Shown piece after piece: positions 18,661 through 30,445 of a DNA stretch of 64,000 nt. The first letter of the stretch is position 1. Every line of letters begins with the position of its first letter. Below the pieces are notes generated by a model. That model searched no databases, was not told where the DNA came from, and saw nothing but the letters and a program-made list of their open reading frames with translations. The position numbers were made by a program, and so were the translations under genes. This stretch comes from Zoogloea sp021286885 (GTDB lineage: Bacteria > Pseudomonadota > Gammaproteobacteria > Burkholderiales > Rhodocyclaceae): NCBI RefSeq assembly GCF_041915215.1, contig NZ_JAYSBV010000015.1; one strand, given 5' to 3'.

Positions 18661-18685
18661 ACCCCGCCTACGGGCGGGGTTTTTG
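18661..18685 (+). terminator. Rho-independent terminator after phaB copy 2
   Basis: Stem ACCCCGCC/GGCGGGGT with a 4-base loop followed by five T, 35 bases after the stop. It separates phaB from phaR, which therefore probably has its own promoter. Confidence 0.88.
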
Positions 18686-18755
18686 TTGCGCAGCACAGTT
18701 ATAATCCTCGCAGGCAGCGTTCGCTGCCCAGGAGCCGCCGAGGAGAAAACACACC

Positions 18756-19358
18756 ATGGCCGATCAAGTACGCCTGATAAAAAAATACCCGAACCGCCGT
18801 CTGTACGACACCCAAACCAGCTCTTACATCACCCTTGCGGATGTGAAGGAACTGGTGCTTGAGAGTGCCTCTTTTCAGGTGGTGGATGCCAAAACGGGCG
18901 AAGAGCTTACCCGCAACATCCTGCTCCAGATCATTCTTGAAGAAGAAGCTGGCGGCGCACCCATGTTTACCAGCGATCTGCTGTCCCAGATGATCCGTTT
19001 CTACGGGAACGCGATGCAGGGCATGATGGGCAAATACCTGGAAAACAACATCAAGGCCTTCACCGACATGCAGGCCAAGATGCAGGAGCAGGTGCGCTCC
19101 GTGTATGGCGACAACGCCACCGTGAGCCAGGATCTGTGGGCCCAGTTCCTCAACTTCCAGGGCCCGGCCATGCAGAGCATGATGGGCGCCTACATGGAAC
19201 AGTCCAAGAAAATGTATGTCCAGATGCAGGAGCAGCTGGACAACCAGACCCGCAGCCTGTTCTCGGGCTTTCAGTTCCCGGGCTTCCCGCCCCCGGGATT
19301 TGTCCCGCCGAGGGAAGGCGCTGACCCCGCCGTCGCCCCGACCGACAAAAAGAGCTGA
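18756..19358 (+). CDS. phaR: Polyhydroxyalkanoate synthesis regulator PhaR
   Basis: 200 residues. The N-terminal PHA accumulation regulator DNA-binding domain carries IKKYPNRRLYDTQTSSYITL (about 8-27). A central methionine/glutamine-rich helical region follows (MQAKMQEQV, MGAYMEQSKKMYVQMQEQLD), then a proline-rich tail. PhaR binds both PHA and DNA and represses phasin and its own gene until granules form. It is the last gene of the PHA locus and is followed by a strong terminator. Confidence 0.95.
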   Translation: MADQVRLIKKYPNRRLYDTQTSSYITLADVKELVLESASFQVVDAKTGEELTRNILLQIILEEEAGGAPMFTSDLLSQMIRFYGNAMQGMMGKYLENNIKAFTDMQAKMQEQVRSVYGDNATVSQDLWAQFLNFQGPAMQSMMGAYMEQSKKMYVQMQEQLDNQTRSLFSGFQFPGFPPPGFVPPREGADPAVAPTDKKS

Positions 19359-19416
19359 TTCGGGGCCGGACCTGTTCTTGTCCGGCTTCCACCCCTGATT
19401 CCCGGCTCTGAATGAA

Positions 19417-19457
19417 ACCGGGCAGCCCTGCCAAATGGCGGAGCTGCCCGGTTTTTT
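19417..19457 (+). terminator. phaR terminator
   Basis: Stem ACCGGGCAGC/GCTGCCCGGT with a 16-base loop and a run of six T, about 60 bases after the phaR stop. Confidence 0.88.
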
Positions 19458-19474
19458 CATGGGGGCGTACCCAC

Positions 19475-19509
19475 AAAAAAAAAGCGGCGACCGGAAAACC
19501 GGCCGCCGT
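19475..19509 (-). terminator. Terminator of the lactate operon, after lctP
   Basis: Read leftward: a GC-rich stem GGCGGCCGG/CCGGTCGCC with a TTTT loop, followed by nine T. It lies about 70 bases after the lctP stop and faces the phaR terminator, insulating the two convergent units. Confidence 0.88.
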
Positions 19510-19580
19510 CAAAAAGCTTCCATAACGCTGAGGGGAGGGAAAGCCGGAGGCGGAGAGGGACCGCCGCCGGCCTTTGATGG

Positions 19581-21224
19581 TCAGGGAATCATCCAGGTCA
19601 GAACATAGGCCTGCAGCGTCGTGATGATGCCGACCACGGTGGCAAACAGCAGACTGTGTTTCACGGTGAAGCGGAACAGATCCGACTCTTTGCCGACCAG
19701 TCCAACCGCGGCGCAAGCCACGGCGATGGATTGGGGAGAAATCATCTTGCCGGTCACGCCGCCGGTGGTGTTGGCAGCCACCAGCAGGGTGTCGGACACG
19801 CCCACCTGGTGCGCCGTGGTGGCTTGCAGGGAGCAGAACAGGGCGTTGGAAGAGGTGTCGGAACCCGTCAGGAACACCCCCAGCCAGCCCAGGAAGGGCG
19901 AGAAGAAGGGGAACAGGGCGCCCGTACCAGCCAGCAGCAGGGCCAGGGTGGCGGACAGGCCGGAGTAGTTGGCGATGAAGGCGAAAGCCAGCACCATACC
20001 GATGGAGTAGATCGGACGCTTCAGCTCGCCCACGGTTTCCTTGAAAGCCTTGACCGCATCACCGGCACGCATGCCCAGCACCAGCATGGTGATGATGGCG
20101 GACAGGAAGATGGCGGTGCCAGTGGCGGAGAGCAGATCCAGCTTGTACACGGCGGCGTACGGGGTGGCCTTGGCCACGATGGGCTCCATCTTGATGACCA
20201 TCTTGTCCAGCATGGGCACCGGGAACTGGAGCACCAGGGCGTACAGGGGGCCATCCTTGGCGAACAGGGCCTTGAAGGGCTTCAGACTCCAGATGGTCAC
20301 CACCACGGTCAGGATGGCGAACGGGGACCAGGCCTTCAGGATCTGACCGAAGCTGTATTCCTTCTCTTCGACCTTCTTGCCGTTCTGCTGGTCGAAACGG
20401 AAGATGTTTTTGGGCTTCCAGTTCTTCAGGAAAATGGTCAGACAGATCAGGCTGGCCAGGGCGGAGGTGATGTCCGGCAGCTCGGGGCCAATGTAGTTGG
20501 CGGTCAGGAACTGGGTGACGGCAAAGGCACCACCGGCCACCAGAATGGCGGGCCAGGTTTCCTTGATGCCGCGCCAGCCGTCCATCATGAACACCAGCCA
20601 GAAGGGTACGAACAGGGACAGCAGGGGCAGCTGACGGCCCGCCATCTGGCCAATCTTGAACGGGTCGATGCCGGTCACCTGGCCACCCACGATGATGGGG
20701 ATGCCCATGGCGCCGAAGGCCACCGGAGCGGTGTTGGCGATCAGACACAGGCCAGCGGCGTACAGGGGGTTGAAGCCCAGGCCCACCAGCAGGGAGGCGG
20801 TAATGGCCACCGGGGCACCGAAGCCTGCAGCACCTTCCAGGAAGGCGCCGAAGGAGAAGCCCACCAGCAGCATTTGCAGCCGCTGGTCATCGGTGATGGA
20901 GACCACCGAGGCGCGGATGATGTCGAACTGGCCGGTCTTGACCGTGATCTTGTAGAGGAACACGGCGGCGATGATGATCCATGCAATCGGCCACAGACCG
21001 TACATGAAGCCGAAGCCAGCAGAGGCCAGCGCCATCTGGACCGGCATCTTGTAGAAGAAAATCGCCACGGCCAGGGAGATGGCCACGGTGATGGTGCCGG
21101 CCACATGGCCCTTCAGGCGCAGAACGGCGAGCGCGATGAAGAAGAAGATGATCGGCAGGGCGGCGACCAGCGAGGACAACCAGAGGTTGCCCAAGGGGTC
21201 ATAAATCTGCATCCACGGTTGCAT
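19581..21224 (-). CDS. lctP: L-lactate permease LctP/LldP
   Basis: 547 residues with about 12-14 membrane helices. Family landmarks are FGAFLEGAAGFGAPVAITA, NTAPVAFGAMGIPI and the C-terminal TGSDTSSNALF...LLVAANTTGGVTGKMISPQSIA. It imports lactate (and glycolate in some relatives) with protons across the inner membrane. It is the last gene of the lactate-use cluster. A GAGGAA ribosome site precedes ATG 21224. A 7-bp hairpin sits between it and the dehydrogenase gene. Confidence 0.96.
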   Translation of the reverse strand: MQPWMQIYDPLGNLWLSSLVAALPIIFFFIALAVLRLKGHVAGTITVAISLAVAIFFYKMPVQMALASAGFGFMYGLWPIAWIIIAAVFLYKITVKTGQFDIIRASVVSITDDQRLQMLLVGFSFGAFLEGAAGFGAPVAITASLLVGLGFNPLYAAGLCLIANTAPVAFGAMGIPIIVGGQVTGIDPFKIGQMAGRQLPLLSLFVPFWLVFMMDGWRGIKETWPAILVAGGAFAVTQFLTANYIGPELPDITSALASLICLTIFLKNWKPKNIFRFDQQNGKKVEEKEYSFGQILKAWSPFAILTVVVTIWSLKPFKALFAKDGPLYALVLQFPVPMLDKMVIKMEPIVAKATPYAAVYKLDLLSATGTAIFLSAIITMLVLGMRAGDAVKAFKETVGELKRPIYSIGMVLAFAFIANYSGLSATLALLLAGTGALFPFFSPFLGWLGVFLTGSDTSSNALFCSLQATTAHQVGVSDTLLVAANTTGGVTGKMISPQSIAVACAAVGLVGKESDLFRFTVKHSLLFATVVGIITTLQAYVLTWMIP

Positions 21225-21283
21225 TCCTGAATTCCTCCTTGATGAATGCGGGCTGTTTCGATGTGTAAAGTGAGCAAGGGGTG

Positions 21284-21302
21284 GGCACCTGCGCGAGGTG
21301 CC
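21284..21302. repeat. Hairpin between D-lactate dehydrogenase and lctP
   Basis: Inverted repeat GGCACCT/AGGTGCC with a 5-base loop in the 105-base gap. The T run lies on the rightward side, so it is not a terminator in the operon direction. It may stabilise or process the mRNA. Confidence 0.45.
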
Positions 21303-21329
21303 CTGTTTTTGTTATGAGTTCGGGCTAGG

Positions 21330-24110
<2,781 letters not shown>

Positions 24111-24191
24111 AGGTCCTCCTCCCGCGAGGGATGGAACAGGTTTCAGGGTCGGTAATCGGTGTGGCTGGGCTACTGCGCGAAGGGTGTCGGC

Positions 24192-25643
24192 TTAGGAACG
24201 TCGCTCCCGCACCATGTCCCGCAGGCGTCGGGGCGCTGGCAGCAGCGGCTCCCGGCTGGCGGTCCAGCCCTTCTGGTCCTTGGGGGCCAGCGCCCGGAAG
24301 CGCGTGGCCAACCAGCTGAACGCCCGGTAACTGCCCGGGCGCGAATACACCCGGGCCCACAGGCGCCAGGCGGTGGTCAGCAGACTGTCATGACCCGCCC
24401 CCTGGCCACGCATCGCCGGGTCGGCGTGGGGCGCGCTCTGGGCTTCGCCACGCAGGCGCACCAGCAGCTCGGGGATCGGAATCCGGACGGGGCACACCTC
24501 ACCGCAGGCGCCACACAGGCTGGATGCGGTGGGGAGCAGGTGGGTGGCTTCCAGCCCCATCATGTGGGGGGAAACGATTTTGCCGATGGGCCCCGGATAG
24601 GTGGTCCCATAGGCATGACCGCCGATCCGGGTGTAGACCGGGCAGTGGTTCATGCAGGCCCCGCAACGGATGCATTGCAGGGTCTTGCGCAGTTGGTCGT
24701 CGCCGTAGGCCTGGGAGCGGCCATTGTCGAGCAGGATCAGGTGGACCTCGGTGGGGCCGTCCTTGTCCTCACCCCGGCGCGGGCCGGAGATCATGTTGAA
24801 GTAGGTGGAGATGGATTGGCCGGTGGCCGAGCGGGTCAGAATGGAGTAGAGCGGGGCCACATGCTCCAGCTTCTCCACCACCTTCTCGATGCCGGTAATC
24901 GCCACGTGCACCTTGGGCACCGTGGTGCACATCCGGCCATTGCCTTCGTTTTCCACCAGGCACAGGGTGCCGGTTTCGGCCACCGCAAAGTTGACGCCGG
25001 AGAGCCCGATGTCAGCGGTTTCAAACTTTTCGCGCAGCACCCGACGGCCGATCTGGATCAGCGCATCCACGTTGTCGGTGTAATCCACCCCGGGCACATG
25101 CTCGGCAAACAGCCGGGCGATCTGCTCCTTGGTCTTGTGGATGGCCGGCATGATGATGTGCGAAGGCTTTTCGCCCGCCAGCTGGACGATGTATTCGCCC
25201 ATGTCGGATTCGAGCGCCTCGATCCCGGCGGCTTCCATCGCATGGTTGAACTCGATCTCCTCGCTCACCATGGACTTGCCCTTCACGATGCTGCGGGCAC
25301 TGTGGCGCTGGGCGATCTGCAACATGATCGCGTTGGCCTCGTCGGCGTTTTCCGCCCAGTGCACCTGCACCCCGTTGCGGGTCAGGTTGGCCTCCAGCTG
25401 CTCCAGCAGGTCGGGCAGGCGGGAAAGGCTGTACTGGCGGATGTGCTCCGACAGGTCGCGCAGGGAATCCAGCTCGCCCTCATCGGGGAACTGGGCGGCG
25501 CGCTTGGCCATCAGGAAATCCATCGCCCCCCGGAAGCTGGAGCGCAGATGGGGGTCGTTCACCGCCTCGTGCATCCGGGCGCGCAGGGCCTGGGCCGAGA
25601 CGAAGGCCATGGGCTGGCCGTCCTTGGGCAGGGGGGCGTTCAT
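24192..25643 (-). CDS. lutB: L-lactate utilisation iron-sulfur protein LutB (YkgF)
   Basis: 483 residues. LUD domain in the first 300 residues (SIVKGKSMVSEEIEFN, GLSGVNFAVAETGTL), then paired 4Fe-4S motifs CIRCGACMNHCPV and CGACGEVCPVRI. LutB works with LutA and LutC as the non-flavin L-lactate dehydrogenase complex. Its ATG overlaps the lutC stop (ATGA), so translation is coupled. The tail beyond residue 420 is variable in the family. Confidence 0.95.
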   Translation of the reverse strand: MNAPLPKDGQPMAFVSAQALRARMHEAVNDPHLRSSFRGAMDFLMAKRAAQFPDEGELDSLRDLSEHIRQYSLSRLPDLLEQLEANLTRNGVQVHWAENADEANAIMLQIAQRHSARSIVKGKSMVSEEIEFNHAMEAAGIEALESDMGEYIVQLAGEKPSHIIMPAIHKTKEQIARLFAEHVPGVDYTDNVDALIQIGRRVLREKFETADIGLSGVNFAVAETGTLCLVENEGNGRMCTTVPKVHVAITGIEKVVEKLEHVAPLYSILTRSATGQSISTYFNMISGPRRGEDKDGPTEVHLILLDNGRSQAYGDDQLRKTLQCIRCGACMNHCPVYTRIGGHAYGTTYPGPIGKIVSPHMMGLEATHLLPTASSLCGACGEVCPVRIPIPELLVRLRGEAQSAPHADPAMRGQGAGHDSLLTTAWRLWARVYSRPGSYRAFSWLATRFRALAPKDQKGWTASREPLLPAPRRLRDMVRERRS

Positions 25644-26317
25644 ACGGCGGCTCCTTCTTCAGCATTGATCACCAGCACCACGAGTTCCTTGGGGCCGTGG
25701 GCGCCATAGGCCAGGGTCTGCTGGATGTCGGCGGTCTTGGAGGGGCCGGAGATCAGCAGCGCATTGGTGGGCAGGCCGGCGGCCCAGCGCTCGTTGCGCA
25801 GGGCGTCGAAGAAGGTCGGATGAATCTGGCGCGCATTCAGCAGCGCAAAGTGCACGGGCGGCACCAGTGACAGGGTGCGCGGCTCCTCGGCAGAAGACCA
25901 CAGGATCAGGGTGCCGGTTTCGGCAATGGCGCCCCGGGCCTGGGTGAAACCCGCGTCGAGCCGGTGGAACAGATCGGCGCTCAGTTCCTCGAACTGGCCT
26001 TCCCAGGCGCGCAAGGCTACGCCGGCCAGGCCGGTGCTGGTGAGTGCTGCACCGGCAGGCGTGCGGGCGCCGTAGATCAGGCTGCCCACGCCCTTGGCGC
26101 GGCACAGTTCTTCGAGTTTGGCGATCCAGCCGTCGGCGGCGCACAGGTGCACTTCGGCATGGAAACCTTCGATGCCGGCCTTGAAGCGGGCCAGGCGGGT
26201 GGCCGTATCTTCATGGCGGGCGCGGGGGGCGTAATGCACGTCCAGATCGGGCGTGGGCAGGGGCTGGGGCGCCTGATGGGCGCGCAGCTTGGCCAGGATG
26301 CGGTCGCGGGCGCTCAT
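25640..26317 (-). CDS. lutC: Lactate utilisation protein LutC (YkgG)
   Basis: 225 residues, starting MSARDRILAKLRAH at 26317. LUD-domain protein with the conserved segment ARGAIAETGTLILWSS and the C-terminal ISGPSKTADIQQTLAYGAHGP, as in LutC. It is the third subunit of the L-lactate oxidation complex. Both ends overlap neighbours by four bases (lutA upstream, lutB downstream). The order A-C-B differs from the A-B-C order of Bacillus subtilis. Confidence 0.95.
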   Translation of the reverse strand: MSARDRILAKLRAHQAPQPLPTPDLDVHYAPRARHEDTATRLARFKAGIEGFHAEVHLCAADGWIAKLEELCRAKGVGSLIYGARTPAGAALTSTGLAGVALRAWEGQFEELSADLFHRLDAGFTQARGAIAETGTLILWSSAEEPRTLSLVPPVHFALLNARQIHPTFFDALRNERWAAGLPTNALLISGPSKTADIQQTLAYGAHGPKELVVLVINAEEGAAV

Positions 26318-27126
26318 TGGGCACCTCCGGTGGGCTTGCCGCCGGTGCGGCGCAGCAGGAAGGTGGCCAGATGCTCGCCGGGCAGGGACGGGGCGCTGCA
26401 GCCCGCTTCCTTGTCCAGCCGGGCCGAACGCTTGGTGATATTGAGCAGGCAGCCGCAGTCGGCGGTCAGCAGGCGCTTGGCGCCGGTGGCCTTGAGGGAG
26501 GCGACCTTGTCGCTCACCATGGCCGCCGAAACTTCCGGGTGCTTCACCGAGAAGGAGCCGCCAAAGCCGCAGCATTCGGATTCGTGGTCGTGCAGCAACA
26601 GGCTCACCTGGCCCAGGCGGCCCAGCAGGCTGCGTCCGTGCACATGGGTGCCCATCTCGCGGCGGGCGGAGCAGGAGGTGTGCAGCGCCACTTCGGTAGC
26701 CTCGCCCTGGTCGGGGCGGCGGAAGTCCAGCACATGCAGCAGGAACTCGGCCAGCTCGAAGGTGCGGGCGGCGATGTCCCGGGCCCGGGCGAGCAGGGCG
26801 GGGTCATCGGCAAAAATCTTTTCCCAGTGCCAGCGGATCATCCCGGCGCAGGAGCCGGACGGCAGCACGATGGGGTGGTTTTCGGGGAACAGATCCAGCT
26901 GGGAACGGGCCACTTCCCGGGCCTCGGCCGGAAAGCCGCTGGAGTAGGCCGGCTGGCCGCAGCAGCTTTGATTGTCGGGGAAGATCACCTCAACCCCTTC
27001 GCGTTCCAGAAGGGTAATGGCATCCATGCCGGCTTCGGGGACGAACATGTCCACCAGGCAGGTGCCATAGAAATACACCGCCCGAGGTTTGGGCGGATAA
27101 ACGCGGGGTTCGCGGGGCTGGCTCAT
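26314..27126 (-). CDS. lutA: Lactate utilisation protein LutA (YkgE)
   Basis: 270 residues from ATG 27126, with GGAGGAGAC just before the start. Two CCG domains carry the cysteines NQSCCGQPAYSSG and ESECCGFGGSFSV, with GSCAGMI and TSCSARREMG, which bind iron-sulfur centres as in LutA/GlpC/HdrB. It is first in the lutA-lutC-lutB-dld-lctP operon. The promoter lies in the gap shared with the divergent GntR regulator, where palindromic operators are found. Confidence 0.95.
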   Translation of the reverse strand: MSQPREPRVYPPKPRAVYFYGTCLVDMFVPEAGMDAITLLEREGVEVIFPDNQSCCGQPAYSSGFPAEAREVARSQLDLFPENHPIVLPSGSCAGMIRWHWEKIFADDPALLARARDIAARTFELAEFLLHVLDFRRPDQGEATEVALHTSCSARREMGTHVHGRSLLGRLGQVSLLLHDHESECCGFGGSFSVKHPEVSAAMVSDKVASLKATGAKRLLTADCGCLLNITKRSARLDKEAGCSAPSLPGEHLATFLLRRTGGKPTGGAQ

Positions 27127-27219
27127 GTCTCCTCCAGTCGGGCTGCGGGCGGGCTTGATGACCCCCTCTTGCAGCAGGTGTGCGGCCTTGTAAAAACCGC
27201 TTGTTTGACCAATTCGGTA

Positions 27220-27236
27220 AATTGGTAAGACCAATT
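27220..27236. promoter_or_regulatory. LldR-type operator on the lut side
   Basis: The palindrome AATTGGTAAGACCAATT contains TTGGT-N3-ACCAA, the pattern bound by GntR-family lactate regulators (LldR/LutR). It lies 94 bases before the lutA start. Confidence 0.8.
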
Positions 27237-27371
27237 AAAACCGGCGAATCAAAATCTACGCGTCCCCCGAAATGAAGTCAATCCTCTATAAGATTCAATT
27301 ATTTGATTTCGCCCGGAAACCCAGTAAAAGTGCAGGTAAACCCTAGCGCCTGTCTTGTGTAAAACACTTGT

Positions 27372-27398
27372 CTGGTATTACCATTTTGGTCTGACCAA
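27372..27398. promoter_or_regulatory. Two LldR-type operator sites on the regulator side
   Basis: TGGTATTACCA (27373-27383) and TTGGTCTGACCAA (27386-27398) have the same half-sites and three-base spacing as the site at 27220. The second ends 17 bases before the lldR start, so autorepression is likely. Confidence 0.75.
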
Positions 27399-27415
27399 TT
27401 TGAAAGTTTGTGACC

Positions 27416-28192
27416 ATGCCCCCCAGACTGGCCGTTCAGCGCCTCTCCGACACCATTGCCCACGAACTCGAACGCCGTATTCTTGAGGGGGCCCTCAAGC
27501 CCGGCGACCGCCTCCAGCCCGAGCGTGAACTGGCGGTTGAACTGGGGGTTTCACGCCCGTCCCTGCGGGAGGCGATCCAGAAACTGGTCTCCAAGGGCCT
27601 GCTCCACAGCCGCCAGGGGGGCGGCACCTTCGTGACGGATCAGCTGGAAGCCGGCTTTACCGACCCCTGGCAGGAAATGCTGCGCCAGCACCCCAACATC
27701 CAGGCCGATCTGCTGGAGTTTCGTGGTCTGCTCGAATCCGAAGCCGCCGCCCTGGCCGCTCGCCGCGCCACCGATACCGACCTGCAACGCATCGAGAACG
27801 CCTACAACCGGGTCGAAGCGCTGTTTGCCGAAGGCCCTGGTGCGGCGGTGTTTGAAGAACAGGTGGCCGCTGATCTCGCCTTTCATCAAGCCGTGGCAGA
27901 GGCCGCCCACAATGTGGTGTTCGGCCACCTCACCTCCAGCCTGTTCCGCGTCACCCACGATCACATAGACCGCAACCTGCGCCACCTGCGCCGGCTCGAA
28001 GAAGATTGGCAGGAGCTGCGCACCCAGCATGCCGCCATCTGGGAAGGCATCCGCACCCGCAACCCGGCTGCAGCCCATGCAGCGGTGCGGCGCCACATCG
28101 ACTTTGTGTACGCCAGCATGGTCGCCCAGGCCCAGCACGCCGAACGCGAAAACCGCGCCCAGCTGGTGATGAAGCTGCGGGGCGAGGGCTGA
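27416..28192 (+). CDS. lldR: GntR/FadR-family lactate-responsive regulator LldR
   Basis: 258 residues. N-terminal winged helix-turn-helix (LKPGDRLQPERELAVELGVSRPSLREAI), then an all-helical FCD ligand domain with metal-ligand-like positions (DLAFHQAVAEAAHN and later histidines). It is divergent from the lut operon, and the operators match the family, so it very likely represses lut and itself and releases on lactate. Start ATG 27416; an in-frame GTG at 27410 would add two residues. Confidence 0.93.
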   Translation: MPPRLAVQRLSDTIAHELERRILEGALKPGDRLQPERELAVELGVSRPSLREAIQKLVSKGLLHSRQGGGTFVTDQLEAGFTDPWQEMLRQHPNIQADLLEFRGLLESEAAALAARRATDTDLQRIENAYNRVEALFAEGPGAAVFEEQVAADLAFHQAVAEAAHNVVFGHLTSSLFRVTHDHIDRNLRHLRRLEEDWQELRTQHAAIWEGIRTRNPAAAHAAVRRHIDFVYASMVAQAQHAERENRAQLVMKLRGEG

Positions 28193-28203
28193 GCAGGGCC
28201 CAA

Positions 28204-28228
28204 TAAAAAACCGGCCCTCAGGCCGGTC
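28204..28228 (-). terminator. Palindromic terminator, copy 1
   Basis: Stem ACCGGCC/GGCCGGT with loop CTCA and an A run on the left, so in the leftward direction it ends in T6. An identical 18-base stem-loop recurs at 28327-28344. It lies between the convergent lldR and the LysR gene. Confidence 0.75.
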
Positions 28229-28326
28229 AGATTGCTGACAAAGCAAAAATCACAGATATAACTCACTGATTTTATTGCCTTGAAAATCCCGTTTTTTCAA
28301 AAAAATAGGGGTTTTTCAACAGTCTG

Positions 28327-28347
28327 ACCGGCCCTCAGGCCGGTTTT
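28327..28347 (+). terminator. Palindromic terminator, copy 2
   Basis: The same 18 bases (ACCGGCC CTCA GGCCGGT) as copy 1, here followed by TTTT on the rightward strand. It would stop lldR transcription, while copy 1 stops the LysR gene. Each hairpin lies on the far side of the gap from the gene it serves. Confidence 0.65.
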
Positions 28348-28369
28348 GCGCAGTCTGTAAAGCAGCCGG

Positions 28370-29356
28370 CTAGGCACACACCGCCGCCGCCCGCTCCGGA
28401 TAGGCCTGCCCCTGGGGCGTGGGCTGGAGCTTGATGCGCTGGCGGATGATTTCCATGATCTGCTCCCGAAACCAGCGGCACTCTTCCGAGTGGTGGCTGC
28501 GGTCGTGCCACAGCAGATAAAAGCGCATCCGGGGGAATTCGAGCGGAGACTCGGCGTAGCACAGGTCGCCGAAGGTGCAGCAGTGCTCGGCAAAGATGCG
28601 CGGGGCCGAGAAGATCAGATCAGCCTGCTGGAGCACATAGGGCACCAGATTGAAGTAGGGCACGCTGGCCACCACGTTGCGCTTGAGGCGTTCGCGGGCT
28701 AGTTGCAGGTCGATCACCCCGCGCTGGCCCACGGCGTAGGGGGTCGGGACCAGATGATCCGCGTTGAGGTAATCGTCCTGGCTCATGGGCTTGCCGGCCA
28801 GGGGGTGGCGCTTGCGCATCAGGCACACCACGTCATCTTCAAACAGGGGGGCAAGGCGCAGGTGTTCGGGGGGCTGGGGCCAGTTGCCGATCACGATGTC
28901 CAGCTCGCCGGATTCGAGCGCCTTGGCGTAGTCAAATTCGGGGCCGAAGGAATGCAACACCACCTGGGAGTTGGGGGCGTGCTGGCGCAGGTGGGCGACG
29001 ATATTGCCGATCAGGATCGCGTTCAGGTAATCGGGGGTGGCAATGTTGAACACCCGGCGGGTTTTCATGGGGTCGAAGCGCACCTGCTGGAGCCCGATGG
29101 CCTCGATCTGGGCCAGCGCGATCTTGACCGGCTCCAGCAGCGACAGCCCCCGCTCGGTGGGCGTCATCCCATTGCGGCTGCGCACCAGCAGCTGGTCGCC
29201 GGTGATGTCGCGCAGGCGGCGCAGGGCGGTGCTCACCGCCGGCTGCGACTGGTTCAGGCGGCGGGCCGCGTTTGATACGCTGCATTCGGTCAGCAGGGCG
29301 TGCAGCACCCGGAGCAGGTGCACATCAATGGATTCCCACGAACAGCTCAGCGCCAT
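28370..29356 (-). CDS. LysR-family transcriptional regulator
   Basis: 328 residues from ATG 29356 (GAAGGAAA before it). N-terminal helix-turn-helix LLTECSVSNAARRLNQSQPAVSTALRRLRDITGDQLLVR, shown here only by its pattern: SVSNAARRLNQSQPAVSTAL at about 26-45. The C-terminal co-inducer domain begins near 95. The gene stands between the lactate and purine clusters with the Tsx-like porin next to it on the same strand, so purine control is the likelier job. This is inference; the ligand is unknown. Confidence 0.9.
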   Translation of the reverse strand: MALSCSWESIDVHLLRVLHALLTECSVSNAARRLNQSQPAVSTALRRLRDITGDQLLVRSRNGMTPTERGLSLLEPVKIALAQIEAIGLQQVRFDPMKTRRVFNIATPDYLNAILIGNIVAHLRQHAPNSQVVLHSFGPEFDYAKALESGELDIVIGNWPQPPEHLRLAPLFEDDVVCLMRKRHPLAGKPMSQDDYLNADHLVPTPYAVGQRGVIDLQLARERLKRNVVASVPYFNLVPYVLQQADLIFSAPRIFAEHCCTFGDLCYAESPLEFPRMRFYLLWHDRSHHSEECRWFREQIMEIIRQRIKLQPTPQGQAYPERAAAVCA

Positions 29357-29527
29357 GTTGTTTCCTTCGGGTGTAGCGGTGAATCGACCCCTGCTGCACA
29401 GCAATAAGCATGCCTTGCGCAAGGCAGCCAATCCGGGGGTTTTGGGATCTGTACTGAACAAAAATGCACTCTTTTAGCGCCTCCTGCGGGCCCCATGCAC
29501 CGCCAGAAGGCCCGGGGCGCACCATGC

Positions 29528-29560
29528 AAAAAGCCCGGAGGCGGGCTGCCTCCAGGCTTG
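29528..29560 (-). terminator. Terminator after the Tsx-like porin gene
   Basis: Leftward stem AGCCTGGAGGC/GCCTCCGGGCT with a GC-rich loop and TTTTT, 25 bases after the porin stop. Confidence 0.82.
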
Positions 29561-29584
29561 GGTGAGGATGGGCGTGGGCAGGGA

Positions 29585-30445
29585 TCAGAAGTGGTATTCG
29601 GCGCGCAGCATCGGGGTCTTGGCAAAGGCGCCGTTGCCGGCACCCTTGGTGTGGTCGTTGCCGAACTTGTTGCGCCAGTACTGGTATTCCAGCCCGAGCT
29701 TGAAGGTGCGCGGGGTAGCGCCCACCAGGCTGCTGGCGTCGTACATGATCTGGGCGTCGATGTTGGTTTCCGGCTTGGTGCCGCCGCCAAACTCGTTCTG
29801 GCCCTTGGCGGCGATGAAGTTGGCGTAACCCTCAAAGCTCAGGGGCAGGTTGCCGATGGGAATCCCCCAGGCCAGGTTCAGCATGGGGTGGGGGTCGTAG
29901 TTGTAGCGCGGGGTCTGGGTGTTGGAGAACTTGCTGTAGGGCGCATTGCTTTCCCACAGCTGGAGCAGGCTCACATTGAGAAAGCCGGGTACGTCCAGCA
30001 TCACAGTGGGGCCGGCCACCAGCATGCGCTTGCGGGAGTTGTAGCCCGAGTCATCCTTGGTATTGAGATCGAAGCCGCCGGTGAAGCCCAGGCCGCGCAC
30101 CGGGCCAAACTTGAAGGCGTCCGGGTTGCCGGTGATCTTGCCCAAATCCAGGGTGTGGCGATACACCACATACACTTCCTGGGAGCCGGTCTTGGAGGTG
30201 GGCGAAATCGGGTCCCGGTCGTTGGCCAGCAGCATGTCCACGTTCAGGAAGTTGGTGCCGTACTTGTAGCCGCTGGCGTGGCCGAAGTTCAGGATGCTCT
30301 TGGTGATGTCGTCACGCCCATACGGTTCGGCAAACCGGGTGCCGTAGCGATAGCCGATATAGGTGTCGCTCCAGTCGGCGGCGTGGGCACAGGAAATACC
30401 GGCTGCGATGAGGGAAATTCCAATAAGGGTTTGCTTGATGCGCAT
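29585..30445 (-). CDS. Tsx-like nucleoside-specific outer-membrane channel
   Basis: 286 residues. Signal peptide MRIKQTLIGISLIAAGISCAHA, then a beta-barrel with alternating aromatic strands (DTYIGYRYGTRFAEP, YVVYRHTLDL) and a C-terminal phenylalanine (RAEYHF). This fits the Tsx/OmpT-like nucleoside channel family (Channel_Tsx), often annotated as outer-membrane protein OmpK. Next to a purine uptake and deamination cluster, it is the probable outer-membrane entry point for nucleosides or bases. It has its own terminator and a GGGAGG ribosome site. Confidence 0.82.
   Translation of the reverse strand: MRIKQTLIGISLIAAGISCAHAADWSDTYIGYRYGTRFAEPYGRDDITKSILNFGHASGYKYGTNFLNVDMLLANDRDPISPTSKTGSQEVYVVYRHTLDLGKITGNPDAFKFGPVRGLGFTGGFDLNTKDDSGYNSRKRMLVAGPTVMLDVPGFLNVSLLQLWESNAPYSKFSNTQTPRYNYDPHPMLNLAWGIPIGNLPLSFEGYANFIAAKGQNEFGGGTKPETNIDAQIMYDASSLVGATPRTFKLGLEYQYWRNKFGNDHTKGAGNGAFAKTPMLRAEYHF

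Larger units (their letters stand above)
27127..27415. promoter_or_regulatory. Divergent lutA/lldR control region
   Basis: 289 bases without a gene, clearly AT-rich. It carries three TGGT-N3-ACCA palindromes, one near lutA and two near lldR, about 150 bases apart, which would allow looping. No other feature was seen. Confidence 0.7.
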
